Shown: in pieces, positions 15,587 to 24,103 of the stretch | Layout: every line of letters begins with the position of its first letter | Position numbering within the stretch: the stretch's first letter is position 1 | NCBI RefSeq assembly: GCF_009826935.1 | Contig: NZ_WUMN01000009.1 | Span: forward strand, 1 to 64,000 | Direction: 5' to 3' | Source: Flavobacterium sp. Sd200 | Lineage (GTDB): Bacteria; Bacteroidota; Bacteroidia; Flavobacteriales; Flavobacteriaceae | DNA length: 64,000 bases | The notes under the pieces: model-generated | The model's database searches: none | Told to the model about the DNA's origin: nothing | What the model saw: only the letters and a program-made list of their open reading frames with translations | Translations under genes and position numbers: made by a program

Positions 15587-17575
15587 ATGACATTTCAGCA
15601 ACAAATACAACAGGGTATTCCGGCAGTATTGCCACAGCCTAAGCCATACAATCCTACAGTAAATCATGCGCCAAAGCGAAAAGACATACTAACGCCCGAC
15701 GAAAAAAAACTGGCCCTTCGCAATGCCCTTCGCTATTTTGAATCACAGCATCATGAGGTTTTGGCGAAAGAATTTGCCGAAGAACTGGAAACGTATGGCC
15801 GCATTTATATGTACCGCCTGCGTCCTGATTATGATATGTATGCCAGGCCAATAAATGAATATCCCGGTAACAGTGAGCAGGCAAAGGCCATAATGCTCAT
15901 GATACAAAACAACCTTGACCCTGCCGTGGCGCAGCATCCGCATGAGTTGATTACGTATGGCGGCAATGGGGCGGTATTTTCCAACTGGGCGCAGTATCTG
16001 CTAACCATGCAATACCTTAGCCAGATGACAGAGGAGCAAACGCTGGCAATGTACAGCGGTCACCCCATGGGGTTATTCCCGTCGCATAAAGAAGCGCCAA
16101 GGGTTGTGGTAACAAACGGTATGGTTATCCCTAACTATTCCAAGCCTGATGACTGGGAGAAATTTAATGCGCTTGGTGTATCGCAATATGGTCAAATGAC
16201 GGCAGGTAGCTACATGTATATTGGCCCTCAGGGCATTGTGCACGGAACAACTATTACAGTGCTGAACGGCGGACGTAAAATAGCTAAAAACGGTGAAGGT
16301 TTAGAAGGCAAATTGTTTGTAACCTCCGGTCTTGGCGGTATGAGTGGTGCACAGCCAAAAGCCGGTAATATTGCAGGCTGTATAACTGTGTGTGCAGAGG
16401 TTAATCCTAAAGCGGTAAACACACGTCACAGCCAGGGGTGGGTAGATGAGGTAATAACGGATGCTGATGCCTTGGTGCAAAGAGTTAAAACAGCTAAAGA
16501 AAATAAAGAGGTAGTTTCTATTGCCTATCAGGGAAATGTGGTAGACGTATGGGAAAAATTTGATGCCGAAAATATATATATAGATCTTGGCAGCGACCAA
16601 ACATCGTTGCACAACCCATGGGCGGGTGGATATTATCCGGTAGGTTTGTCGTTAGAAGAATCTAATGAACTGATGGCTAACGACCCTGAAGCATTTAAAG
16701 ATAAAGTACAGGAGTCATTGCGTCGTCAGGCTGATGCTATCAATAAACATACGGCTAAGGGTACTTACTTTTTCGATTATGGTAATGCGTTTCTTTTAGA
16801 GGCGTCGCGTGCCGGAGCCGATATTATGGCACCAAACGGCATCGACTTTAAATATCCAAGCTATGTGCAGGACATTATGGGACCCATGTGTTTTGACTAT
16901 GGTTTTGGGCCATTTCGTTGGGTGTGTACATCGGGCAAACCGGAGGATCTTTTAAAAACCGATGCTATTGCGGCAGCAGTACTTGAAGAAATGGCGCAAA
17001 CTGCTCCCAATGAGATCAAACAACAAATGCAGGACAATATAAAATGGATACAGGGCGCACAGCAAAACAAGCTGGTAGTGGGGTCTCAGGCACGCATTTT
17101 GTATGCCGATGCCGAAGGGCGCATAAACATTGCCCGTGCCTTTAACGTAGCCATTGCCAAGGGCGAAATTGGCGCAGTTGTTTTAGGCCGTGACCACCAC
17201 GATGTGAGCGGTACCGACTCACCTTATCGTGAAACATCTAATATTTATGACGGGTCGCGCTTTACAGCCGATATGGCCATACAAAACGTTATTGGCGATA
17301 GCTTTAGGGGTGCTACCTGGGTAAGCATACACAACGGCGGCGGTGTGGGCTGGGGAGAGGTTATAAACGGTGGCTTTGGTATGGTTCTTGATGGTTCTAA
17401 CGAAGCATCAAGACGTTTAGAATCAATGCTTTTTTGGGATGTTAATAACGGTATTGCAAGACGTAGCTGGGCAAGGAACGATGGGGCGGTTTTTGCTATA
17501 AAACGTGCCATGGAACACCAGCCGCTACTCAAGGTTACATTGCCAAATGTGGTAGACGACACTTTGCTTGGTTAG
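15587..17575 (+). CDS. hutU: Urocanate hydratase
   Basis: A 662-residue urocanase, which adds water to urocanate in histidine breakdown using tightly bound NAD. The NAD-binding stretch TSGLGGMSGAQPKAG is near residues 246-260, and AGADIMAPNGIDFKYPSY, GPFRWVCTSG and HNGGGVGWGEVINGG are urocanase signatures. It is longer than the 550-residue proteobacterial enzyme but in the range of the Bacteroidota form. The ATG at 15587 follows a 45-nt leader of almost only A and C. No hutH, hutI or formiminoglutamate gene is nearby, so the rest of the pathway must be elsewhere. Confidence 0.95.
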   Translation: MTFQQQIQQGIPAVLPQPKPYNPTVNHAPKRKDILTPDEKKLALRNALRYFESQHHEVLAKEFAEELETYGRIYMYRLRPDYDMYARPINEYPGNSEQAKAIMLMIQNNLDPAVAQHPHELITYGGNGAVFSNWAQYLLTMQYLSQMTEEQTLAMYSGHPMGLFPSHKEAPRVVVTNGMVIPNYSKPDDWEKFNALGVSQYGQMTAGSYMYIGPQGIVHGTTITVLNGGRKIAKNGEGLEGKLFVTSGLGGMSGAQPKAGNIAGCITVCAEVNPKAVNTRHSQGWVDEVITDADALVQRVKTAKENKEVVSIAYQGNVVDVWEKFDAENIYIDLGSDQTSLHNPWAGGYYPVGLSLEESNELMANDPEAFKDKVQESLRRQADAINKHTAKGTYFFDYGNAFLLEASRAGADIMAPNGIDFKYPSYVQDIMGPMCFDYGFGPFRWVCTSGKPEDLLKTDAIAAAVLEEMAQTAPNEIKQQMQDNIKWIQGAQQNKLVVGSQARILYADAEGRINIARAFNVAIAKGEIGAVVLGRDHHDVSGTDSPYRETSNIYDGSRFTADMAIQNVIGDSFRGATWVSIHNGGGVGWGEVINGGFGMVLDGSNEASRRLESMLFWDVNNGIARRSWARNDGAVFAIKRAMEHQPLLKVTLPNVVDDTLLG

Positions 17576-17655
17576 AGCATTTTAAAAGGTATAATTGTAA
17601 ATGCTGTTGGTGCTTTGCTATGAATTATGAAAACAATTAACTTTTTACTACGATC

Positions 17656-18219
17656 ATGAAAACTATAAAATTGCTCTCAGTTTTATTTATCACTGCGCTG
17701 GCGGCTTCGTGCAGTTCTGTGCGTGTGGCTACAGATTATGATGAGTCTGTCGATTTTACGCAATATAAAACCTATGGTTACCTTAAAGACGGGGTAGATA
17801 AGGCCGAAATATCTGACCTTGACAAGAAGCGCATATTAAAAGCCCTCGATGCAGAGTTGCAGAAAAAAGGTTTCACTAAAAGTGAAAAGCCCGATGTACT
17901 GGTTAACTTTTTTACTAAAGCCAATAAAGAGGTTAATGTAAACAATTGGGGCGGCTACGGAATGGGATATTATGGTTATGGCTGGGGACCCGGTTGGGGT
18001 TGGGGCGGCCCCTGGGGTTGGGGTGGAAACTACAACAGTGTAAGCACCCACACCGAAGGTACATTATATATAGATCTTATAGATGCTTCTAAAAAAGAAC
18101 TGGTTTGGCAGGGCATAGGCACCGGGGTATTGACTCAGGACCGTAACAAAAAGCAGGAACGTATAAACGAATTTGTTGCTGAGATAGTTGCTAAATTCCC
18201 ACCACAAAAGGATAAATAA
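17656..18219 (+). CDS. DUF4136 lipoprotein
   Basis: A 187-residue lipoprotein: the signal peptide ends in LAASC (Cys at residue 19). The DUF4136 pattern follows (VATDYDESVDFTQYKTYGY, KRILKALDAELQKKGF, PDVLVNFFTK) and, near the end, LVWQGIGTGVL with INEFVAEIVAKFPP. A 30-residue insert rich in Gly, Trp and Tyr at about 97-127 is a surface loop seen in several relatives. It probably sits in the outer membrane facing the periplasm. Function unknown. Confidence 0.8.
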   Translation: MKTIKLLSVLFITALAASCSSVRVATDYDESVDFTQYKTYGYLKDGVDKAEISDLDKKRILKALDAELQKKGFTKSEKPDVLVNFFTKANKEVNVNNWGGYGMGYYGYGWGPGWGWGGPWGWGGNYNSVSTHTEGTLYIDLIDASKKELVWQGIGTGVLTQDRNKKQERINEFVAEIVAKFPPQKDK

Positions 18220-18245
18220 TAATAGAAATGCAATATTGACATGTA

Positions 18246-18272
18246 AGACTCGCGAAAGCGGGTCTTTTTTTG
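18246..18272 (+). terminator. Terminator of the DUF4136 gene
   Basis: An 8-bp stem (AGACTCGC with GCGGGTCT, one G-T pair) with a GAAA tetraloop, followed by a run of seven T. Confidence 0.85.
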
Positions 18273-18335
18273 TTTTTTTAACGCAACCTTTAGTAAGTTT
18301 TTTCATCTTTTATTAAAAACGCTAATAAATTGCTT

Positions 18336-20426
18336 ATGAAAAAAACTTTATTCTTTATGTTTTTCCTGATGGTCTCAGGAATTGCAGGTGCGCAAATTGT
18401 GAATATTCCTGATGTGAATTTTAAAAATTATTTGTTAAGTGACCAGTTGTCAATAGATACAAATAATGATGGAGAGATTCAGGTGTCTGAGGCACTTGAG
18501 GTTACAAGTTTAAATGTATCAACTTCTCCAGCCACCACCCTTACTTCTCTGCAAGGTATAGAGTCATTTAATAATCTTAGAACATTACATTTGAGTATAA
18601 TGAATAATATTTCGGTTGATTTAACAGGGCTGTCCAATTTAACAAGCCTTGATTTGATTGGCAGGATTACAAGTATAAATCTAACAGGATTGACAAGTTT
18701 AAGTAGAATAGCTATTCTTAGAGATCCGATATCAAGTCTTGATCTGTCTGATTCACCAAACCTTAATGAAGTTTCTTTACAATATCTTAATGTTCTTACA
18801 TCATTAGAATTGGGTGTTCAGCCATCGTTAAACAATTTTCAACTTATTTCCAGTAGCCTTACAAATATAGATTTGAGCGGATGTAGCAATATAAACCTAC
18901 TGGCAATTGAATTAAGAAATTTTTTAGATGACGTATATTTAAATTTAAAGAACGGAAACGCAAACTATACTATTGATTTTAGCTTTTATGTAAATGATAT
19001 TCAGCCAGTAAGCAATAAAATATTTGTTTGTATAGATGAGGGGGAAGCTGATAATTTTATAAATTTAGCAGAGAATGTGGTTTTAAGTACCTATTGTGAT
19101 TTTACTCCGGGAGGAAATCATAACACAATTACGGGGACTGTATTTTTTGATGCAGATAACAACGGTTGCGATGCTAATGATTTGCCTGTGTCTTTAGTGG
19201 CTGTTGAAATTAGCGGTGAAATTTCAGGTATTTCGTTTACTTCAAATGGCACTTACAACTTTTATACTCAGGTAGGTGCATTTACCCTTACCCCGCAATT
19301 TGAAAGCAACTGGTTTACTGTCACACCTGCTACAGTAACTTTTGCAGATAACAATAACAATACGACAACCCAAAACTTTTGTGTAACTGCTAATGGTGTG
19401 CATAATGATGCTGAGGTTATAATTTCATCATTAGTTCCTGCCCGTCCGGGTTTTGATGCCGAGTATCAAATTATATATAAAAACAAGGGTAATCAAGCAC
19501 TGTCCGGTAATGTGACTCTTACTTATGATGCTGCTGTGCTTGATTATGTTACGGCATCACAAACACCATCAGTTACGTCTGCAGGCTCTGTAACGTTTGG
19601 TTATTCTGACCTGCTGCCGTTTGAAACCCGTGCCGTAAATGTTACCCTTAATGTAAACAGCCCCATGGAAACGCCGGCTGTAAATATTGGTGATGTATTA
19701 AACTTTACGGCAACTATTACCCCATCAACAGGTGATGAAACACCGTATGATAATGTATTTAATTTTGATCAGGTTGTTGTAGGCTCTTATGATCCTAACG
19801 ATATTACCTGCCTTGAAGGTGCAACAGTTAGTCCTGACAAAATAGGAGAGTACCTGCATTATAACATTAACTTTGAGAATACAGGCACTGCCCCTGCAAC
19901 CTTTATTGTGGTTAAAGACGTTATAGATACTGCAAAATATGACCTAAGCACATTGCAGGTATTGTATGCCTCTCACCCAATGGAAGCAAGAGTAACAGGC
20001 AACAAAGTAGAGTTCTATTTTGATGATATACAACTACCGGGTGAGGGTAAGGGTAATGTTACCTTTAAAATAAAAACACTGGAAACCCTTGCGGTAAATA
20101 GTAGTGTTACACAGCAGGCCGATATTTTCTTTGACTATAACTGGCCTATTGTAACGAACGAAGCTACCACTACGTTTGCTATTCTGAATGCAGGCAAATT
20201 CGCAACAGACAATTCTATAACCGTTGCTCCAAATCCGACTGACGGTGTTATAAAGATTACAGCAAAGTCAGAGATCAGGTCTGTACAGTTGTATGATGTT
20301 CAGGGCAGGTTATTGCAGGCTGTTCATGGTGCAACGATCGATATTTCTAACCGTGCTTCAGGCATTTACTTTGTAAAAGTAACTACCGATAAAGGTGCGA
20401 AAGTAGAAAAGTTGTTAAGGCAATAA
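18336..20426 (+). CDS. T9SS-exported leucine-rich repeat protein
   Basis: A 696-residue secreted protein. After the signal peptide (cut near AGAQ), residues about 20-215 show degenerate leucine-rich repeats (LTSLQGIESFNNLRTLHLS, LTSLDL, SSLDLSDSPNLNEVSL). Then follows a stretch beginning ITGTVFFDADNNGCDAND (a carboxypeptidase-like or SdrD-type fold) and two conserved beta domains (VGSYDPNDITCLEG through DIFFDYNWPIVTNEA) of the DUF7619 type found in Flavobacteriia. The last 75 residues are a type A sorting domain (VAPNPTDGVIKI, GIYFVKV, KVEKLLRQ) for type IX secretion. A TTG two codons earlier is possible. Binding target unknown. Confidence 0.85.
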   Translation: MKKTLFFMFFLMVSGIAGAQIVNIPDVNFKNYLLSDQLSIDTNNDGEIQVSEALEVTSLNVSTSPATTLTSLQGIESFNNLRTLHLSIMNNISVDLTGLSNLTSLDLIGRITSINLTGLTSLSRIAILRDPISSLDLSDSPNLNEVSLQYLNVLTSLELGVQPSLNNFQLISSSLTNIDLSGCSNINLLAIELRNFLDDVYLNLKNGNANYTIDFSFYVNDIQPVSNKIFVCIDEGEADNFINLAENVVLSTYCDFTPGGNHNTITGTVFFDADNNGCDANDLPVSLVAVEISGEISGISFTSNGTYNFYTQVGAFTLTPQFESNWFTVTPATVTFADNNNNTTTQNFCVTANGVHNDAEVIISSLVPARPGFDAEYQIIYKNKGNQALSGNVTLTYDAAVLDYVTASQTPSVTSAGSVTFGYSDLLPFETRAVNVTLNVNSPMETPAVNIGDVLNFTATITPSTGDETPYDNVFNFDQVVVGSYDPNDITCLEGATVSPDKIGEYLHYNINFENTGTAPATFIVVKDVIDTAKYDLSTLQVLYASHPMEARVTGNKVEFYFDDIQLPGEGKGNVTFKIKTLETLAVNSSVTQQADIFFDYNWPIVTNEATTTFAILNAGKFATDNSITVAPNPTDGVIKITAKSEIRSVQLYDVQGRLLQAVHGATIDISNRASGIYFVKVTTDKGAKVEKLLRQ

Positions 20427-20448
20427 TTTTACTTTTAGTCTATAACAT

Positions 20449-20474
20449 AAAGCCATGCCAAAAGCATGGCTTTT
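20449..20474 (+). terminator. Terminator of the T9SS protein gene
   Basis: A 10-bp perfect stem (AAAGCCATGC and GCATGGCTTT) with a CAAAA loop, ending in four T. Confidence 0.8.
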
Positions 20475-20536
20475 GCGTTGTACTATTCTCAGTTTAAACT
20501 TTATTGTGCTAAAAATTAAATTATAAACTTTACGAT

Positions 20537-20569
20537 TTGCTAATATTACATAACAAATCCGTAATTTTA
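20537..20569 (+). promoter_or_regulatory. Promoter of the aromatic amino acid hydroxylase gene
   Basis: TTG at 20537-20539, a 22-nt spacer and TAATTTTA at 20562-20569 (one base off TAnnTTTG). The leader to the ATG at 20594 would be about 18 nt. Confidence 0.45.
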
Positions 20570-20593
20570 CAGTAGTATTAAAATTCATATTTT

Positions 20594-22354
20594 ATGAGCG
20601 CATCTATCATTAGCAATCCACTTATAGAAAGGCTGCCTAAGCATTTAAGACAGTTTATAAAGCCACAGGATTACAGCGATTATACTCCTATAAATCAGGC
20701 GGTGTGGCGTTATGTAATGCGCAAAAATGTAAATTACCTTAGCCGTGTGGCGCACAGCTCTTATCTTGACGGGCTAAAAAAAACCGGCATCGAAATAAAC
20801 AGCATACCCAGCATGTATGGCATGAACCGTATATTGCAGGAAATTGGCTGGGCTGCAGTTGCGGTAGACGGGTTTATTCCTCCTAATGCGTTCATGGAAT
20901 TTCAGGCATATAATGTGCTTGTTATTGCTTCGGATATTCGTCAGCTTGAGCACATAGAATATACTCCTGCGCCCGATATTATTCATGAGGGCGCGGGCCA
21001 TGCCCCTATTATTGCCAATCCGGAGTATGCCGAATATTTAAGGCGTTTTGGCGAGATAGGCTGTAAAGCTATATCGTCGGCACATGATTATGAAATATAC
21101 GAAGCTATAAGGCTGCTTTCAATACTTAAAGAAGCCGAAGGAACACCACAGGCCGAAATTGATGCTGTAGAGAAAAAGGTAGACGAATTGCAGAATGCTC
21201 CCGTTGAACCATCTGAAATGGCACTTATTAGAAACCTGCACTGGTGGACGGTAGAATACGGACTTATTGGCACTGCCGAAAATCCTAAAATATATGGTGC
21301 AGGGCTGTTGTCTTCTATTGGAGAGAGTGCCTGGTGCATGACCGATAATGTAAAAAAACTGCCTTACAGCATTGAAGCTGCCTATCAGGGTTTTGATATT
21401 ACAAAACTGCAGCCCCAACTTTATGTTACACCGGATTTTGCCTATTTGAGCCAGGTACTCGAAGAGTTTGCCAATACCATGGCACTACGCACCGGAGGTC
21501 TTTCGGGTGTAGAAAAGCTTATAAATTCTAAAGCGTTGGGTACGGTTGAACTAAGCACAGGTTTGCAGGTTTCGGGTGTATTTACTAATGTTATAGAAGA
21601 AAACGGCAAACCTATTTACATACAAACTACAGGAAAGACAGCCCTTTCTTATCGCGAAAAAGAATTAGTAGGGCATAGTACTGATTATCATGCTGAAGGT
21701 TTTGGCAGCCCTGTTGGTAAACTGCATGGTATTAATCTTGCTATTGAAGATATGAGTCCGCGCGACCTTAAAGCTTATGCTATTTATGAGGGGGAGCGTG
21801 TTACACTAGAGTTTGAGGGTGGTATAACTGTTAACGGAGAGATTATTACAGGTACCCGAAATATACAGGGTAAAATTATACTTATAAGTTTTAAAGACTG
21901 TACTGTTACCCATAATGGTACAGTACTGTTCAGGCCAGAGTGGGGTATTTATGATATGGCTGTAGGCAAAAAAGTGATCTCTGCTTTTTCCGGTCCGGCC
22001 GATGTTAACAGCTTCGATATGATATCGCATGTGCCGTCTACAAAAACCATTAAGGCAAAGCGTTCGGAAGAGCGTGAAGAACTTGAGAAGCTATACCTGC
22101 AGGTTCGTAATGTAAGGGAAGGTAAAGACGATGCCGGTATTCTTGAAAGCCTGTTTATGTTGCTTAAACAAAACCATCCTGATGATTGGTTACTGTCGGT
22201 AGAGATAGCCGAGCTGTTGAATGAACAGGGTAGAACCCAATTACTGGATGAGGTTTTAAAATATCTTGACGAACTTAAAGTAAGGCGTAACAAAATAGCG
22301 CACCTTATTGAGGGTGGCCTCGAACTTATATTTGAAAAAGAAAACGTGAACTAA
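20594..22354 (+). CDS. Aromatic amino acid hydroxylase with C-terminal extension
   Basis: A 586-residue enzyme whose first half is a pterin-dependent aromatic amino acid hydroxylase, most likely phenylalanine 4-hydroxylase (Phe to Tyr with oxygen and a tetrahydropterin). The iron ligands are visible: H131 and H136 in PDIIHEGAGHAP and E221 in WWTVEYGL. Other bacterial enzymes are near 260-300 residues. Here residues from about 330 to 586 form an extra part: beta-rich up to about 485, with repeated short strands (ERVTLEFEGGITVNGEIITG), then a charged helical tail. The function of the extension is unknown. Monocistronic, with its own promoter and a terminator-like inverted repeat after it. Confidence 0.85.
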   Translation: MSASIISNPLIERLPKHLRQFIKPQDYSDYTPINQAVWRYVMRKNVNYLSRVAHSSYLDGLKKTGIEINSIPSMYGMNRILQEIGWAAVAVDGFIPPNAFMEFQAYNVLVIASDIRQLEHIEYTPAPDIIHEGAGHAPIIANPEYAEYLRRFGEIGCKAISSAHDYEIYEAIRLLSILKEAEGTPQAEIDAVEKKVDELQNAPVEPSEMALIRNLHWWTVEYGLIGTAENPKIYGAGLLSSIGESAWCMTDNVKKLPYSIEAAYQGFDITKLQPQLYVTPDFAYLSQVLEEFANTMALRTGGLSGVEKLINSKALGTVELSTGLQVSGVFTNVIEENGKPIYIQTTGKTALSYREKELVGHSTDYHAEGFGSPVGKLHGINLAIEDMSPRDLKAYAIYEGERVTLEFEGGITVNGEIITGTRNIQGKIILISFKDCTVTHNGTVLFRPEWGIYDMAVGKKVISAFSGPADVNSFDMISHVPSTKTIKAKRSEEREELEKLYLQVRNVREGKDDAGILESLFMLLKQNHPDDWLLSVEIAELLNEQGRTQLLDEVLKYLDELKVRRNKIAHLIEGGLELIFEKENVN

Positions 22355-22376
22355 TTTTTGTCTATTGCTTAGCTAT

Positions 22377-22431
22377 GAATTTCACAGATCAAACTGGATT
22401 CAATCCGGGCGATTTGTGAAATTCGTGCTTT
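22377..22431. repeat. Inverted repeat with nested hairpin, possible terminator
   Basis: GAATTTCACA (22377-22386) and TGTGAAATTC (22415-22424) form a 10-bp stem. Inside it lies a second small dyad, GGATT/AATCC at 22396-22406. Five T follow at 22429-22433, at the stop of the convergent DUF4230 gene. It may end the hydroxylase transcript. The ATTTGTGAAATTCGTG wording looks like a dispersed Flavobacterium intergenic element; this is from memory. Confidence 0.55.
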
Positions 22432-23046
22432 TTACAGTAACGTATTTATACTTTCGTTATTTACCTGTTCGCCGTTATATTGCAGCGTCCATCCCATGGT
22501 ATTGGTTAGTATCAAAAGTTTAGAAAGTTCGCTTAAAAGCCTGTTTTGGGCATTGCTCTTCAGAGTAGATTTCTCGATTTTTTTACTGATGTTTTCCCTT
22601 GCAGTCTTGTTTATTTTGTTGTAATCGTCTCCGCTAAAAGTATTCATCTGGCTTTGCTGTACATCATAGAATTTAATGTCAGGGCTTATCTTAATTTCTT
22701 CTTTAGGTATATTTTTAATGGTAATGGTTTTTGTAGCCTCGTTAATATCATACTCAATTTTACTCATGTCGTAGGCTACGGTAACATCTGCATTTACAAT
22801 AACAATAGCCTTTTTTTCAAAAGACATCATATCCATAAAATATTTTTGCTGGTCTTTATAGGTTAGTACTTCGCTAAAATGACCTTCGGTAACCACGAGT
22901 TTCCCTACGTTTTTGATTTGCTCTTGTATAAGCGCAGTTTCTTCTATGGTAGTACGCTCAGTATCGTCTTTTTTAAATTCGCAAAAACGAAAAGCAAGTA
23001 CTGCCACCACAATAATAACCACAACTATAAGTACTTTTTTTACCAT
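22432..23046 (-). CDS. DUF4230 family membrane-anchored protein
   Basis: A 204-residue protein with one N-terminal membrane segment (residues 4-22) and a soluble domain outside the cytoplasm, matching DUF4230 (GKLVVTEGHFSEVLTYKD, KKAIVIVNADVTVAYDMSK, TITIKNIPKEEIKISPDIKFYD). Function unknown. It follows the GSCFA gene on the same strand with a 56-nt gap and no clear promoter between, so cotranscription is likely. Confidence 0.8.
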   Translation of the reverse strand: MVKKVLIVVVIIVVAVLAFRFCEFKKDDTERTTIEETALIQEQIKNVGKLVVTEGHFSEVLTYKDQQKYFMDMMSFEKKAIVIVNADVTVAYDMSKIEYDINEATKTITIKNIPKEEIKISPDIKFYDVQQSQMNTFSGDDYNKINKTARENISKKIEKSTLKSNAQNRLLSELSKLLILTNTMGWTLQYNGEQVNNESINTLL

Positions 23047-23102
23047 TGGGTTTTTATTTTTAAATGTAAGAATATTTATAATAGAACCGTGTTAGGGTAA
23101 AC

Positions 23103-24059
23103 CTAAAAAGTAATGTGCGGATACTGTTTTTGCAACGAGGCAATCTTATCAGTCAATTTAGATAGAAATGTTCTATGCTGTTCACCATCGGGATTAAAAG
23201 ATCTGTGTTGTAAACCTTTTTGTATGCCATCAACGGTTTTCATTATAGTTTGAGATTCCTCGTCGACCCAGGCCTTTGTAAACCGTTCCCAAATATAGTC
23301 AATGGCAGTTTGGTTCGGGTGGATCATATCTTCGGCATAAAAGCGGTAATCGCGCAGTTCGTCCATTACGATTTCGTATGATGGGAAGTAATTACAGTTT
23401 GATGTTTGTAGTTTACGGTTTATTGTTTGATGTAAGGCCGAGATCAGGTTAGCCTTGCTCCATTGGTTCTCAGTAAAACCATCTTTAATGTGGCGCACAG
23501 GAGATATGGTAAATATTAACTGCACCTTGGGGTTTACCTCTGCAATCATATCAATAATATTATTTAAACTTTGTTCTATTGCCTGTATGTTAAGCAGTTC
23601 TTTAGTAAATTCCTTTTGAGGTACTTTGTGGCAATTGGCAACAAACTGATTGGTGGTGTTGTAACGATACACCCATGCCGTTCCGAGGGTTATAGCAATA
23701 TGGCTTGCTTTTTTTATTTCGGCATGGGCTAAGGAGGTAGCGGTATTCAGGTTAGCCAGTAAAACGTCTTTGTCAGAATGACTCAGGTCAGAGTGGGCGT
23801 CAAAGCAGTGCCAACGCTCGTTGTGATAAAAAAGATCTTCTTCAGTAAATGCTTTTTGGTTTACGGAATATCCAACAAACTTTTCTAACGCCAGAGGATG
23901 AAACAGTATACCAAACGGATTGATAGTGTTGCGAAATTTAAAATAGTTCAGTTTTTGCCCTATATTAACTGCAAAGCACGATCCTAAAGACAGCACTCGT
24001 GAGGTATGGCTTATTTTATGTTCGCCCTCTGTAATAGGTATTGGTGTAGAAAACAGCAT
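23103..24059 (-). CDS. GSCFA domain protein
   Basis: A 318-residue protein with the motif GSCFA at residues 26-30, which names the family. The pattern LSLGSCFAVNIG with downstream ITLGTAWVY, TISPVRHIKDG and DMIHPNQTAIDYIW (Asp and His) fits an SGNH/GDSL-like esterase or acetyl-xylan-esterase fold: the serine in GSCF, the aspartate and histidine in DMIHP would be the catalytic set. The substrate is unknown; neighbours include an acyltransferase, so carbohydrate O-acylation and deacylation is a possible link. A perfect -7 box precedes the ATG by 27 nt. Confidence 0.8.
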   Translation of the reverse strand: MLFSTPIPITEGEHKISHTSRVLSLGSCFAVNIGQKLNYFKFRNTINPFGILFHPLALEKFVGYSVNQKAFTEEDLFYHNERWHCFDAHSDLSHSDKDVLLANLNTATSLAHAEIKKASHIAITLGTAWVYRYNTTNQFVANCHKVPQKEFTKELLNIQAIEQSLNNIIDMIAEVNPKVQLIFTISPVRHIKDGFTENQWSKANLISALHQTINRKLQTSNCNYFPSYEIVMDELRDYRFYAEDMIHPNQTAIDYIWERFTKAWVDEESQTIMKTVDGIQKGLQHRSFNPDGEQHRTFLSKLTDKIASLQKQYPHITF

Positions 24060-24085
24060 GCGGTGGCTTTACAAAGTTTATATAG

Positions 24086-24093
24086 CAAAGTTA
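24086..24093 (-). promoter_or_regulatory. -7 box of the GSCFA gene
   Basis: TAACTTTG on the minus strand, exact match, between the acyltransferase stop and the GSCFA start. It suggests that GSCFA has its own promoter. Confidence 0.5.
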
Positions 24094-24103
24094 CAAAACT
24101 ATA

